The translations under genes and the position numbers were made by a program. Source: a bacterium (GTDB lineage: Bacteria > Planctomycetota > UBA11346). Taken from it: a DNA stretch of 25,207 bases. Location: assembly GCA_020049615.1 (NCBI GenBank), contig JAIFKN010000034.1:1-25207 (forward strand), in the 5' to 3' direction. The notes beneath the pieces were generated by a model, which was given only the letters and a program-made list of their open reading frames with translations, ran no database searches and was not told where the DNA came from. Shown piece by piece: positions 14,671-21,420 of the stretch (its first letter is position 1; each line of letters begins with the position of its first letter).

Positions 14671-14740
14671 CCGCGCAGCCGCCTTCGACCGTCGGCGGCG
14701 CAGGGATTGAGGCGGTGCACCGGGCGGGTAGGGTGGCCCC

Positions 14741-15013
14741 ATGCTCGCCATCCGCCTCGTCGCCCTCTGCACGGTCCTGTCCATCTTCGCCTGGGGCGTG
14801 CTCGGCGAACGCCAGGATGTCCGGTCATTCGCCGACGATGGCATCCGCAGCGTGCCTGGCGGCAGTCTCAGCGAGGGCGAAGGCCAGCCGTGGTGGCCCG
14901 CCTCCATGTGCGAGGCGGCGGCCACCGACGCCCTCGTCCGCCGCGAGGACGGCCTCTACCACCTCGCCACCCTGGCGCCGGGACGCGCTTCGCTGAAGGA
15001 CTGCGCGACATGA
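14741..15013 (+). CDS. Small exported or membrane-anchored protein of unknown function
   Basis: A 90-residue product with one hydrophobic N-terminal segment (residues 1-22: MLAIRLVALCTVLSIFAWGV), either a signal peptide or a membrane anchor. The rest is hydrophilic and contains QPWWPASMCEAAATDALV and a second Cys three residues from the end. I recognise no family. AGGGTGG (14730-14736) is an acceptable ribosome-binding site 4 nt before the ATG. It follows selD by 70 nt and leads directly into the polyferredoxin gene, so it is probably part of that unit. Its stop overlaps an ATG (ATGA at 15010-15013) that opens a 12-codon frame. The hydrophobic start and codon use support a real gene, but the evidence is modest. 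Confidence 0.6.
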   Translation: MLAIRLVALCTVLSIFAWGVLGERQDVRSFADDGIRSVPGGSLSEGEGQPWWPASMCEAAATDALVRREDGLYHLATLAPGRASLKDCAT

Positions 15014-15035
15014 AAGTGAGTCCTGCGGTCCGCCG

Positions 15036-16127
15036 GTGGCGGCCGTGAAGATCAAACTCTGGCAGCGGTCGCGGTTCTACGCCTCGCTGATCAGCACCTG
15101 GGTGCTCAGCCTGCGCCCCTTCGTATCCCTGCGGGGGATCTGCGGGCCGGGCCTGCACTGCCACGGCTGCGGCCTTGCCACCACCACCTGTCCGGTCGGT
15201 GCCATCGCCTATGGCGGGGCGATGCACACCATACCGGCCTTCGCCATCGGCAGCGTGCTGGCCATCGGCATGCTCAGCGGCCGGCTGGTGTGCTCCTTCG
15301 TCTGCCCGTTCGGCCTGCTGCAGGACCTGCTCCATCGCATTCCGGGGCCGAAGCTGCGGCTGCCACGCTGGTGGCGTTACGGCAAATACGCCGCCCTGGC
15401 CCTGACCGTGCTGCTGCTGCCGGCGATCCTCGGCATGGCCGTGCCGGGCTTCATCTCGCTGGCCAAGCCGCAGGTGGCCAAGGCCGAGGACGGGAACCTC
15501 GATGTGACCATCACGGCGCGGAACCACGGCGATGCCCCGGTTGTCGATCCGGCCGTCGCGCTGGTCTATCGCGATGCGGAAGGGGTCGAGGTCGGACGCA
15601 CCGACCACGCCTGGACCGGCGTGGTCCTGGCACCTGGCGAACGCCGCGAACTGCCGGCGGTGAGCATCCCCAATCTGCTCGGTGAGGCGGATCTCGCCGT
15701 CGAACCGGCCGAGTTGCGTCCGACCCTGGAGCCTGGCCTGACCTATTTCTGCCGCTTCTGCCCGGCCGGGACGCTGGAGGCTTCGGTGCCGGCCATGATC
15801 GAGAGCGGCACCTGGAATCCGACCTGGATAACCTGGGTCCGCCTCGGCGTCCTCGCTGCCTTCCTCGCCTTGATGTGGCTGGCGAGCCGTCCGTTCTGCC
15901 GTGGCCTGTGCCCGCTTGGGGCAAGCTATGCCCTGACCACCCGGGCGTCCCTGGCACGCATCGAGATCGACCACAGCAAATGCATCCAGTGCGGCGCCTG
16001 CGATCGCGTCTGCCCGGCCGAACTCGATGTCCGGCGCGAGGTCGGCGGCATGGAGTGCATCGCCTGCGGCGACTGCATTGCGGCCTGCGGTCAGACGGGC
16101 ATCAAGCGCCGGTTCAGCCTGCGCTGA
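15036..16127 (+). CDS. Membrane polyferredoxin, NapH/CcoG-like 4Fe-4S protein
   Basis: A 363-residue membrane protein rich in paired cysteines. Near the N-terminus are Cys36, Cys42, Cys45 and Cys52 (ending TCPVGA), then a membrane span and Cys86/Cys90 in VCSFVCPFG, typical of Fer4_5 (NapH, CcoG, RdxA) proteins. Another membrane span lies at about 117-143. Residues about 146-232 form a soluble beta-rich insert. Then come FCRFCPAGT (Cys239, Cys242), a span at about 265-284 and FCRGLCPLGA (Cys288, Cys292). The C-terminus is a 2[4Fe-4S] ferredoxin with cysteines at 316, 319, 322, 326 and 341, 344, 347, 351. Such proteins move electrons between quinol or cytoplasmic carriers and periplasmic enzymes, or assist metal-centre assembly; the partner is unknown here. 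The start is GTG 15036 or GTG 15045. The end overlaps the convergent AraC gene by 14 nt. Confidence 0.88.
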   Translation: MAAVKIKLWQRSRFYASLISTWVLSLRPFVSLRGICGPGLHCHGCGLATTTCPVGAIAYGGAMHTIPAFAIGSVLAIGMLSGRLVCSFVCPFGLLQDLLHRIPGPKLRLPRWWRYGKYAALALTVLLLPAILGMAVPGFISLAKPQVAKAEDGNLDVTITARNHGDAPVVDPAVALVYRDAEGVEVGRTDHAWTGVVLAPGERRELPAVSIPNLLGEADLAVEPAELRPTLEPGLTYFCRFCPAGTLEASVPAMIESGTWNPTWITWVRLGVLAAFLALMWLASRPFCRGLCPLGASYALTTRASLARIEIDHSKCIQCGACDRVCPAELDVRREVGGMECIACGDCIAACGQTGIKRRFSLR

Positions 16128-16947
16128 GGCGACGGCGCCAGCGCTCCGGCGTGGTGCCGGTGACCCGGCGGAACCAACGGTGGAAGCTCGGCAGGTTGCC
16201 GAAGCCGTTGGCGAAGGCGATGGCGGCGACCTCGTCCTCGCTGCCGGCGAGATCGCGGCAGCACAGGCCGATGCGCAGACGGGCGAGATACTCCCCGGCC
16301 GTGGTGCCGAAGCCGGAACGGAACGAGCGCGAGAGCGCCGGCGGGAGCATCCCGACCCGCGCCGCCAGCGCAGCAAATTCGATCGGCTCGCGGGCATGCT
16401 GATGGAGGAAGGCGGCGGCGCGGTCGAGTCGCGGATCATGGCGCCGCGAACGGGCCGGCGTACGCGCGAGCGGCTGCCAAGTGGAGGACGCCACCAATGC
16501 GTCGAGCAGGCGGGCGATGCGCAGTACCGGGTCGCCGGCGGCATGTACGGCGCGGACCAGATCGCCTGCTCCAGTCGGACCATGCAACCCGAGGCGTGCC
16601 CGTTCGAGGATGCCGGCGAGGCGCTCCGACTCGGGCACGGTGGACAGCAGGACAGGCGGGAACTGCACCACTACCGAGTGGACCCCGCCTGGGGCGCCAG
16701 GACGGCTCGACCACGTGTGGGGAATGCCGCTGCCGATGAGCACGACATCACCGGGGGCATAGTGCGCAACCGATTCGCCGATCGCGCGGATGCCGGAGCC
16801 CCGCTCGATCAGGGTCAGTTCGACTTCGGGATGATGGTGCCAGTTGAAGGGCCAGTGATCGCCAGTGAACTCAAGCGAGCGCAGGCTGCTTCCCGGATCG
16901 GCGACGAAGCTCTCGCGCTGTCCCTTGCCTTTGACGCTGATGAGCAT
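16114..16947 (-). CDS. AraC-family transcriptional regulator with N-terminal cupin sensor
   Basis: A 277-residue protein. The N-terminal cupin (AraC-binding) domain shows the characteristic HHHPEVELT at 37-45 and APGDVVLIGSGIPHTW around 64-79, which would bind a small ligand such as a sugar. The C-terminal pair of helix-turn-helix units spans about 175-275: the first around FAALAARVGMLPPALSRSFR (191-210), the second around AAIAFANGFGNLPSFHRWFR (241-260), ending in TPERWRR, the usual AraC signature. It is divergent from the PhyH gene, with 87 nt between the starts, an arrangement common in Planctomycetes and related phyla, so it probably controls that gene. The 3' end overlaps the polyferredoxin gene by 14 nt in convergent orientation. 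Confidence 0.93.
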   Translation of the reverse strand: MLISVKGKGQRESFVADPGSSLRSLEFTGDHWPFNWHHHPEVELTLIERGSGIRAIGESVAHYAPGDVVLIGSGIPHTWSSRPGAPGGVHSVVVQFPPVLLSTVPESERLAGILERARLGLHGPTGAGDLVRAVHAAGDPVLRIARLLDALVASSTWQPLARTPARSRRHDPRLDRAAAFLHQHAREPIEFAALAARVGMLPPALSRSFRSGFGTTAGEYLARLRIGLCCRDLAGSEDEVAAIAFANGFGNLPSFHRWFRRVTGTTPERWRRRLSAG

Positions 16948-17006
16948 GAATCGGTTTCGTTTCCCATAAAAAGGTTAATTGAAGACATTCATTCGTGAAG
17001 TGGCGA

Positions 17007-17022
17007 GTCGCAGGCCTGCGAC
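17007..17022. promoter_or_regulatory. Perfect 16-bp palindrome beside the PhyH ribosome-binding site
   Basis: GTCGCAGGCCTGCGAC is exactly self-complementary. It ends one base before the Shine-Dalgarno AGGA (17023-17026) of the PhyH gene. It could be an operator in the AraC/PhyH divergent region or an RNA hairpin affecting translation start. Confidence 0.5.
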
Positions 17023-17034
17023 AGGACATGCACG

Positions 17035-17871
17035 ATGGAGTGCATGAGCACCGCCACCCGCGTCGTCCCCGCCACCGACCTCCTCGACCGCCCGTTCGCC
17101 ATCGATGCGACGCATGTCGCGCGATATCGCCGCGACGGGTTCATCAAGCTGAAGGAGGTGCTCGACGCGACCACCCTTGACCACTATGGCCGGATGATCG
17201 CCGCCTATGTCGATGAGAACGCCAGGAACCTGCCCCCGCTGGAGTTGCGCGGCACCTACGGCAAGGCCTTCCAGCAGATCAGCAACATATGGCCGCATCA
17301 CGAGGAGATCCGCCGACTCGTCTTCTCCAGGCGTCTGGCGCGCATCGCAGCCGAACTGATGGAATGCCGAGGCGTGCGCATGTACCACGACCAGGCCCTG
17401 TTCAAGGAACCCGGTGGCGGCTTCACGCCGTGGCATGCCGATCAGCAGTATTGGCCGCTGTCCAGCGACCGAAGCGTCACCGCCTGGATCCCGCTGCAGG
17501 CCACGCCGTTGGAGATGGGGCCGCTGCAGTTCGCCATCGGCAGCCAACGTCTGCCGATCGGTCGCGAACTGGAGATCAGCGACGAGAGCGAACGCTTCAT
17601 CGGTGCGAAGCTGAGCGACCTGGCTAAGGACGAGACTGCCTACGACCTCGGCGAAGTCAGTTTCCACGCCGGCTGGTCGATGCATCGCGCCGGTCCCAAC
17701 CGAACGTCGCGGATGCGCGGGGTGATGACGGTGATCTACATCGATGCCGACATGCGCCTGGCGTCGCCTGCCAACCGCAACCAGGAGGGCGATGCGCGTA
17801 CGTGGGCCCCCGGTATCGCGATCGGAGCGGTGATGGCCAGCCCGCTCAACCCGGTGATGTGGGAGGCCTGA
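17035..17871 (+). CDS. Phytanoyl-CoA dioxygenase (PhyH) family oxygenase
   Basis: A 278-residue Fe(II)/2-oxoglutarate-dependent dioxygenase. The metal-binding HxD motif is His134-Ala-Asp136 in FTPWHADQQYWP. The distal histidine is most likely His217 in SMHRAGPNRT, followed by arginines that bind 2-oxoglutarate. The N-terminal YRRDGFIKLKEVLD (31-44) is the usual PhyH opening. PhyH proteins hydroxylate varied small molecules; in Planctomycetes and Verrucomicrobia large paralogue sets sit next to AraC regulators and are thought to act on carbohydrate- or osmolyte-like substrates. The substrate here is not known. AGGA at 17023-17026 is 8 nt before ATG 17035, which favours that start over ATG 17044. 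The gene ends 1 nt before the convergent phosphatase stop. Confidence 0.93.
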   Translation: MECMSTATRVVPATDLLDRPFAIDATHVARYRRDGFIKLKEVLDATTLDHYGRMIAAYVDENARNLPPLELRGTYGKAFQQISNIWPHHEEIRRLVFSRRLARIAAELMECRGVRMYHDQALFKEPGGGFTPWHADQQYWPLSSDRSVTAWIPLQATPLEMGPLQFAIGSQRLPIGRELEISDESERFIGAKLSDLAKDETAYDLGEVSFHAGWSMHRAGPNRTSRMRGVMTVIYIDADMRLASPANRNQEGDARTWAPGIAIGAVMASPLNPVMWEA

Positions 17872-17880
17872 CTCAGGCCT
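17864..17880. terminator. Inverted repeat spanning both convergent stop codons
   Basis: AGGCCTGA (17864-17871) and TCAGGCCT (17873-17880) are exact reverse complements around a single C. Each arm contains the final GCC codon and TGA stop of one of the two convergent genes. It may act as a two-way transcript-end hairpin, or simply reflect both genes ending in the same two codons. Confidence 0.3.
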
Positions 17881-19297
17881 GCGGCGGGGCGTGCTCGAGC
17901 GCGGTGTCGTCAGTCGGGAGCACCGCGAGGGCGAGCACGGTCAGATCATCGCCGACGCCGCGTTCCTCGACGTAGTCGCGCACATCCTCGGCTACGCCAT
18001 CGACCAGCTCCTGGGCGCTCGACTCATAGCGGCTGAGCACGCTGGCGAGATAGCGGGATTCGCCGAACTGGACGTCCTCTCCATTCATCGCCTCCAGCGC
18101 CCCGTCGGTCGACTGGACGATGATGTCGCCCGCCTCCAACTGCATCGAGGTCTGGTGCAGCGACTGGGCGAAGACGGCGCCGGTCGCCAGGCCGATGGCC
18201 ATGCCGCGCCGTCCGAGGCGACGCATCACATCGTCTCGCGCCAGGTTGACCAGCACAGCTGGCTGGTGGCCGGCGCGCAGGCAGCTGAACACGCGGTTGT
18301 CCGGGTCGAGCACGGCGGCGAACAGGGTGATGAACTGGCCGGGCATCAGGTCCGGTTTGATCTCGTCATTGAAACGGCACACCAGTTCCGTCAGGTCGCT
18401 GGTCGAGCGGGCGACGAAACGGATGGTCTTGAGCGCCGTCGCCACCACCAGGGCGGCCTGCATACCGTGGCCGCTGACGTCGCCGAGCGCGATGAAGATG
18501 CGACCATCGCGCAGCGTGGTGACCTCGTAGAAGTCGCCGGCCACGCCGGCGTGCGGGCTGAGGTGCACTGCCAGTTCATAGCCGGGTGGCTTGGGCATCT
18601 CAGCCAGCATGTGCTGCTGCACCGACTGCGCCTGGACCATGTCCTCGCTGAGGGCGTGCTCGGCACGTGGTGTGGGCGCGCTGGGCTCCTGGGTCGCCTG
18701 CGCCGCTCCGTAGGCGCGTCCGCGGTTGAGCAGCTCCTGCATGTCGTGCATGCGTCCCGCTCGTGCGTGCGGGCATACCGCGAGCTTCTGCGCCATCTGC
18801 CACAGCGTGCGGGGCGTCAGCTTGCCGTCGGGACGTTCGACGCCTTGCATGACCTCGCCGCTGAAGGGGTTCATCCAGCCGCGATTGTCCTTGAGGAAGA
18901 TGCGCAGTCGCGGTTCGGTGGGTAGCAGGCGGGTGAGGTCGAGACGCCAGCGTTCGGTTTCCAATTGGCTGAGTGGCAGGGCGCTGCCTTGGCGCCAGCC
19001 GCCTGACTCGGCAAGGTGGACGCGGGCCGCAGAAGCGCGGCCCTGAGGGCCGACCGGTACAGGCTCGCCGCTGAACGGATCGATCCACTGCGTCCCGTCG
19101 AGCGTCACGACCATGAACAGCGGATCGTTTTCGATCCGGCGCAACAGGTCTGGCGGCAAGGGCTTGGGCATGGACTTGACCGCGTGCATCGCCGTGTGTC
19201 CGGTTGCAGGCCGCGGCTTCTGCCCGCGCTGCGTGCCGGCGCGCGACAACCCGGCGCGGAAACCGGTACCCGTACGCTGCTGGCGCCGCGTATCCAT
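17873..19297 (-). CDS. SpoIIE/RsbU-type PP2C protein phosphatase with duplicated N-terminal motif
   Basis: A 474-residue protein. The C-terminal half (about 215-460) is a PPM/SpoIIE phosphatase with the metal-binding aspartates in place: Asp255 in GDFYEV, Asp273 in GDVSGHGMQAAL, Asp398 in STDGALEAMN, and GDDLTVLALAV from 449. These enzymes dephosphorylate anti-sigma-factor antagonists or similar partners in partner-switching signalling. The N-terminal part holds two related segments, around WIDPFSGEPV (71-80) and WMNPFSGEVM (141-150), each preceded by a similar strand; I do not recognise this module. There is no transmembrane segment or classical sensor. The first 36-42 residues are Arg/Gly/Thr-rich and may be untranslated: ATG 19189 or ATG 19171 are alternative starts. 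It begins 4 nt after the LpoB-like gene stop. No anti-sigma factor or antagonist gene is nearby. Confidence 0.9.
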   Translation of the reverse strand: MDTRRQQRTGTGFRAGLSRAGTQRGQKPRPATGHTAMHAVKSMPKPLPPDLLRRIENDPLFMVVTLDGTQWIDPFSGEPVPVGPQGRASAARVHLAESGGWRQGSALPLSQLETERWRLDLTRLLPTEPRLRIFLKDNRGWMNPFSGEVMQGVERPDGKLTPRTLWQMAQKLAVCPHARAGRMHDMQELLNRGRAYGAAQATQEPSAPTPRAEHALSEDMVQAQSVQQHMLAEMPKPPGYELAVHLSPHAGVAGDFYEVTTLRDGRIFIALGDVSGHGMQAALVVATALKTIRFVARSTSDLTELVCRFNDEIKPDLMPGQFITLFAAVLDPDNRVFSCLRAGHQPAVLVNLARDDVMRRLGRRGMAIGLATGAVFAQSLHQTSMQLEAGDIIVQSTDGALEAMNGEDVQFGESRYLASVLSRYESSAQELVDGVAEDVRDYVEERGVGDDLTVLALAVLPTDDTALEHAPPQA

Positions 19298-19301
19298 GCG
19301 A

Positions 19302-19820
19302 TCAACGATCGGCGATAGGCCGTTCGACCGCGAAGTGCCACGTCTTATCGCCGCTGGATCGTTCCGTCAGGGTCAGGTCGATGGCGAAGTAGGTCGCCGC
19401 AGCGCCGTCAGCCGTGGTCCCCTTGCTGGCAGCGATGACGCCTCCCAGCACATAGTCGCTGCTGTCGGATCCAGCGGCCAGCTTGTCTCCACCGCCAGCG
19501 GCCAAAGCCCCGGCGATGGCCTGGGTCAATTCGCCGACCGGCACGGACTGACCGCTGCGGTCGACGATGTCGCCCACGGCGATGGTCGCGGCGCGACCGT
19601 TGCGGTCGCGGAACTGGCTGGTCCAGGCGTCGCGGCCGGCCGCATCGACGAGTTGGGCGGCGACCTCCTTGGAATCGGCGGATCCCCAGATGCTGACCGG
19701 GGCGGCGGGTGGCGGTGGCGGGGGCGGGGGCGGTTCCCGGCGGCAGGCTGGGGCCAGGGCGATGGCTGGTAGGGCGAGGAAGGCGAGGATGAACGGCGCG
19801 AGACGCATGGGCGGGAGCAT
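19302..19820 (-). CDS. LpoB-like putative envelope lipoprotein
   Basis: A 172-residue protein with a signal sequence (hydrophobic 8-23) and Cys26 after PA, an imperfect lipobox, followed by a run of nine prolines (30-38). The rest resembles the LpoB / penicillin-binding-protein activator family. ATIAVGDIVDRSG (78-90) is the conserved first strand, a helix with LTQAIAGALAAGG follows, then DYVLGGVIAAS (122-132), and YFAIDLTLTERSSGDKTWHF (144-163) is the typical closing strand pair. In enterobacteria LpoB activates the peptidoglycan synthase PBP1b from the outer membrane; the broader family is common in other phyla with no known role. Start is ATG 19820, or ATG 19808 (MRLAPFIL), which gives a tidier signal peptide. 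It lies between the GNAT gene (32 nt) and the phosphatase (4 nt), probably in one transcript. Confidence 0.75.
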   Translation of the reverse strand: MLPPMRLAPFILAFLALPAIALAPACRREPPPPPPPPPAAPVSIWGSADSKEVAAQLVDAAGRDAWTSQFRDRNGRAATIAVGDIVDRSGQSVPVGELTQAIAGALAAGGGDKLAAGSDSSDYVLGGVIAASKGTTADGAAATYFAIDLTLTERSSGDKTWHFAVERPIADR

Positions 19821-19852
19821 GCGGGCCGACGAGGGACCGGCAAGGCCCGGAC

Positions 19853-20329
19853 CTAGCCTGTTCGGGACAGCGCCTCTCGCACCGCAGACAAGGATGCACG
19901 CATGCGCAGTCCGGATCTGCCAGGGCCATAGTAATCAGGCAACCGGGCGGATTCGATGAAGCCCAGGGCGCAGTAGAGTCCGACGGCCGCCTGGTTGTCG
20001 CTGCGCACCTCGAGTCCGAGGGTGTCGATCCGGCTGGGGAGTCTGCGCAGCGACTCGGCCACCAGTCGCCGAGCCAGCCCGCGGCCGCGGGCGTCTGGAT
20101 GCACCGCGAGGGCGGAGGTGCAGCGCAGCAGCCAGGCGACGGAAGCGATGACACTGGGATCAACGACGACCAGGCAGACCACGCTGTGCGAGGCGAGCAG
20201 GCCATGCCAGGACCGGCGTGGGAAGCGGTCCTCGGGCGGGAAGGACGCCTGTTCCAGCGCCAGGATCCCATCGAGATCCCCGGGAACGCCCTGACGGAGG
20301 CGATACCCGCTCAGATCCAGCCTTCCCAC
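19853..20329 (-). CDS. GNAT-family N-acetyltransferase, RimI-like
   Basis: A 158-residue single-domain GNAT. The acetyl-CoA pyrophosphate loop is RGRGLA at 81-86, after the strand LAVHPDA. LEVRSDNQAAVGLYCALGF (106-124) matches the second half of RimI-type enzymes. It would transfer an acetyl group from acetyl-CoA to an amine, possibly a protein N-terminus or the product of the neighbouring ligase. The GTG start at 20329 overlaps the end of the ATP-grasp gene by 19 nt, which suggests translational coupling. GNAT genes are known companions of RLAN/RimK-like ligases, sometimes fused to a C39-like peptidase; no peptidase domain is present here. A true RimI role (ribosomal protein acetylation) remains possible. 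Confidence 0.88.
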   Translation of the reverse strand: MGRLDLSGYRLRQGVPGDLDGILALEQASFPPEDRFPRRSWHGLLASHSVVCLVVVDPSVIASVAWLLRCTSALAVHPDARGRGLARRLVAESLRRLPSRIDTLGLEVRSDNQAAVGLYCALGFIESARLPDYYGPGRSGLRMRASLSAVREALSRTG

Positions 20330-21207
20330 GGTTCGCCGGCGAGATGACGCACGACGTTGCGGTAGACCTCGGGGTTGTTCGAGTCCTCGCTGCCAGCGTC
20401 GATGTTCGGGTTGTCGTTGACCTCGATGACCATGAAGCCGTCATCGAACTCCTTGACGTCCACGCCATAGAGGCTGCGGCCGATGGCGTTGCCGGCCCTC
20501 AGCGCGACCTGCACCAGTTCGGGGTTCACCTGACTGGCCTGGATGCCCTCGACGGTGCAGAGATTGTCGCGTCCGTCCTCGTCCTTGTCGTGGATCCGCC
20601 AGGCGCCCTCGGCCATGACGTACTTCACCACCGAAAGGACCTTGCCGTCGAGCATGGTGACGCGCCAGTCGAAGGCGCTGGGGAGGTACTGCTGCACCAC
20701 CAAGCGGTCGGCGCGGCGCAGGAACCGCTTGCCCACCTTGACGAAGCTGGCGGCGTCATGGACCTTCTCGACGTAGGCGGAGAACGAGGAGTTCGGTGCC
20801 TTCAGCACCAGCGGGGTGCCGTAGCTCTCGAACAGTTCGTGCGCCTGCTCCGGCGTCACCTGGTCGTCGGTGAGGAAGCAGGTGTCAGGCATCGGCACAT
20901 CGGCCCGCATCAGGTGCTGGTACATGTTGACCTTGTCGCAGCACACCAGGATCGAGTCCGGTTCGTCGATGACGCGTAGGCCGGAGACCTGGGCCAGGCG
21001 GGCGGCGACGTAGCTGGTGTTCAGCGGGTCGGTCAGCGCGCGGATGAGCAGGCCGTCGTAGCGCGGGATGCTCATGATCTCGGAACGGAAGAGGAAGTCG
21101 CAGTCGTGGCCGAGCTTGCCGGCGGCGATGCGGAAGTTGGTCAGCGCGGTCAACTCGACCGACCGGCGGATGGTGTAGCGTTCGGTGAAGATGGCTAAGC
21201 GGGCCAT
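20311..21207 (-). CDS. RimK-like ATP-grasp ligase (catalytic half of an RLAN/ATP-grasp enzyme)
   Basis: A 298-residue ATP-grasp protein. The pre-ATP-grasp part includes YDGLLIRALTDP and VIDEPDSILVCCDKVNMYQ. The ATP-grasp fold shows PLVLKAPN (ATP-binding Lys), VVQQYLP, the catalytic-loop segment DWRVTMLDGKVL, and the Mg-binding VIEVNDNPN with Glu262 and Asn264/Asn266. RimK-type enzymes form amide bonds between a carboxylate and an amine, for example adding glutamates to a protein or building peptides. Usually this half is fused behind an RLAN domain in one protein of about 490 residues; here the RLAN domain is encoded by the preceding gene on the same strand. AGGGTGA, 7 nt before ATG 21207, is a good ribosome-binding site, supporting independent translation. 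It overlaps the GNAT gene by 19 nt. Confidence 0.9.
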   Translation of the reverse strand: MARLAIFTERYTIRRSVELTALTNFRIAAGKLGHDCDFLFRSEIMSIPRYDGLLIRALTDPLNTSYVAARLAQVSGLRVIDEPDSILVCCDKVNMYQHLMRADVPMPDTCFLTDDQVTPEQAHELFESYGTPLVLKAPNSSFSAYVEKVHDAASFVKVGKRFLRRADRLVVQQYLPSAFDWRVTMLDGKVLSVVKYVMAEGAWRIHDKDEDGRDNLCTVEGIQASQVNPELVQVALRAGNAIGRSLYGVDVKEFDDGFMVIEVNDNPNIDAGSEDSNNPEVYRNVVRHLAGEPWEGWI

Positions 21208-21245
21208 GTCAGATCACCCTGGAAAGCGCAGAAGGGATCTTGCCC

Positions 21246-21367
21246 AAAGATCCACGGAGGGTCACGGAGACGACGGGAAGCGACCTGCGTGTTGCCATGC
21301 CAGTGGGCAACAGGCGGCATGAAGAGGACGGCCAGGGGGCGTTCTCTGTGGCCCTCCGTGGATCTTT
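21246..21367. repeat. 25-bp imperfect inverted repeat between the RLAN and ATP-grasp genes
   Basis: The left arm 21246-21270 and right arm 21343-21367 are reverse complements with two mismatches (shared core AAAGATCCACGGAGGG), 72 nt apart. The spacer contains a smaller inverted repeat, GTTGCC (21291-21296) and GGCAAC (21306-21311). Outside the right arm a degenerate 10-bp periodicity continues (CTCTGTGGCC, CTCCGTGGAT, CTTTGTGCCT), followed by six A residues at 21381-21386. The left arm can also pair with GGATCTT at 21235-21241. This looks like an intergenic repeat element of the CACRGAGG type rather than a gene. Confidence 0.85.
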
Positions 21368-21420
21368 GTGCCTCTGTGGCAAAAAACCTGCCGCTGGGCC
21401 CAGTGTCTGTTCGCGGTGGC

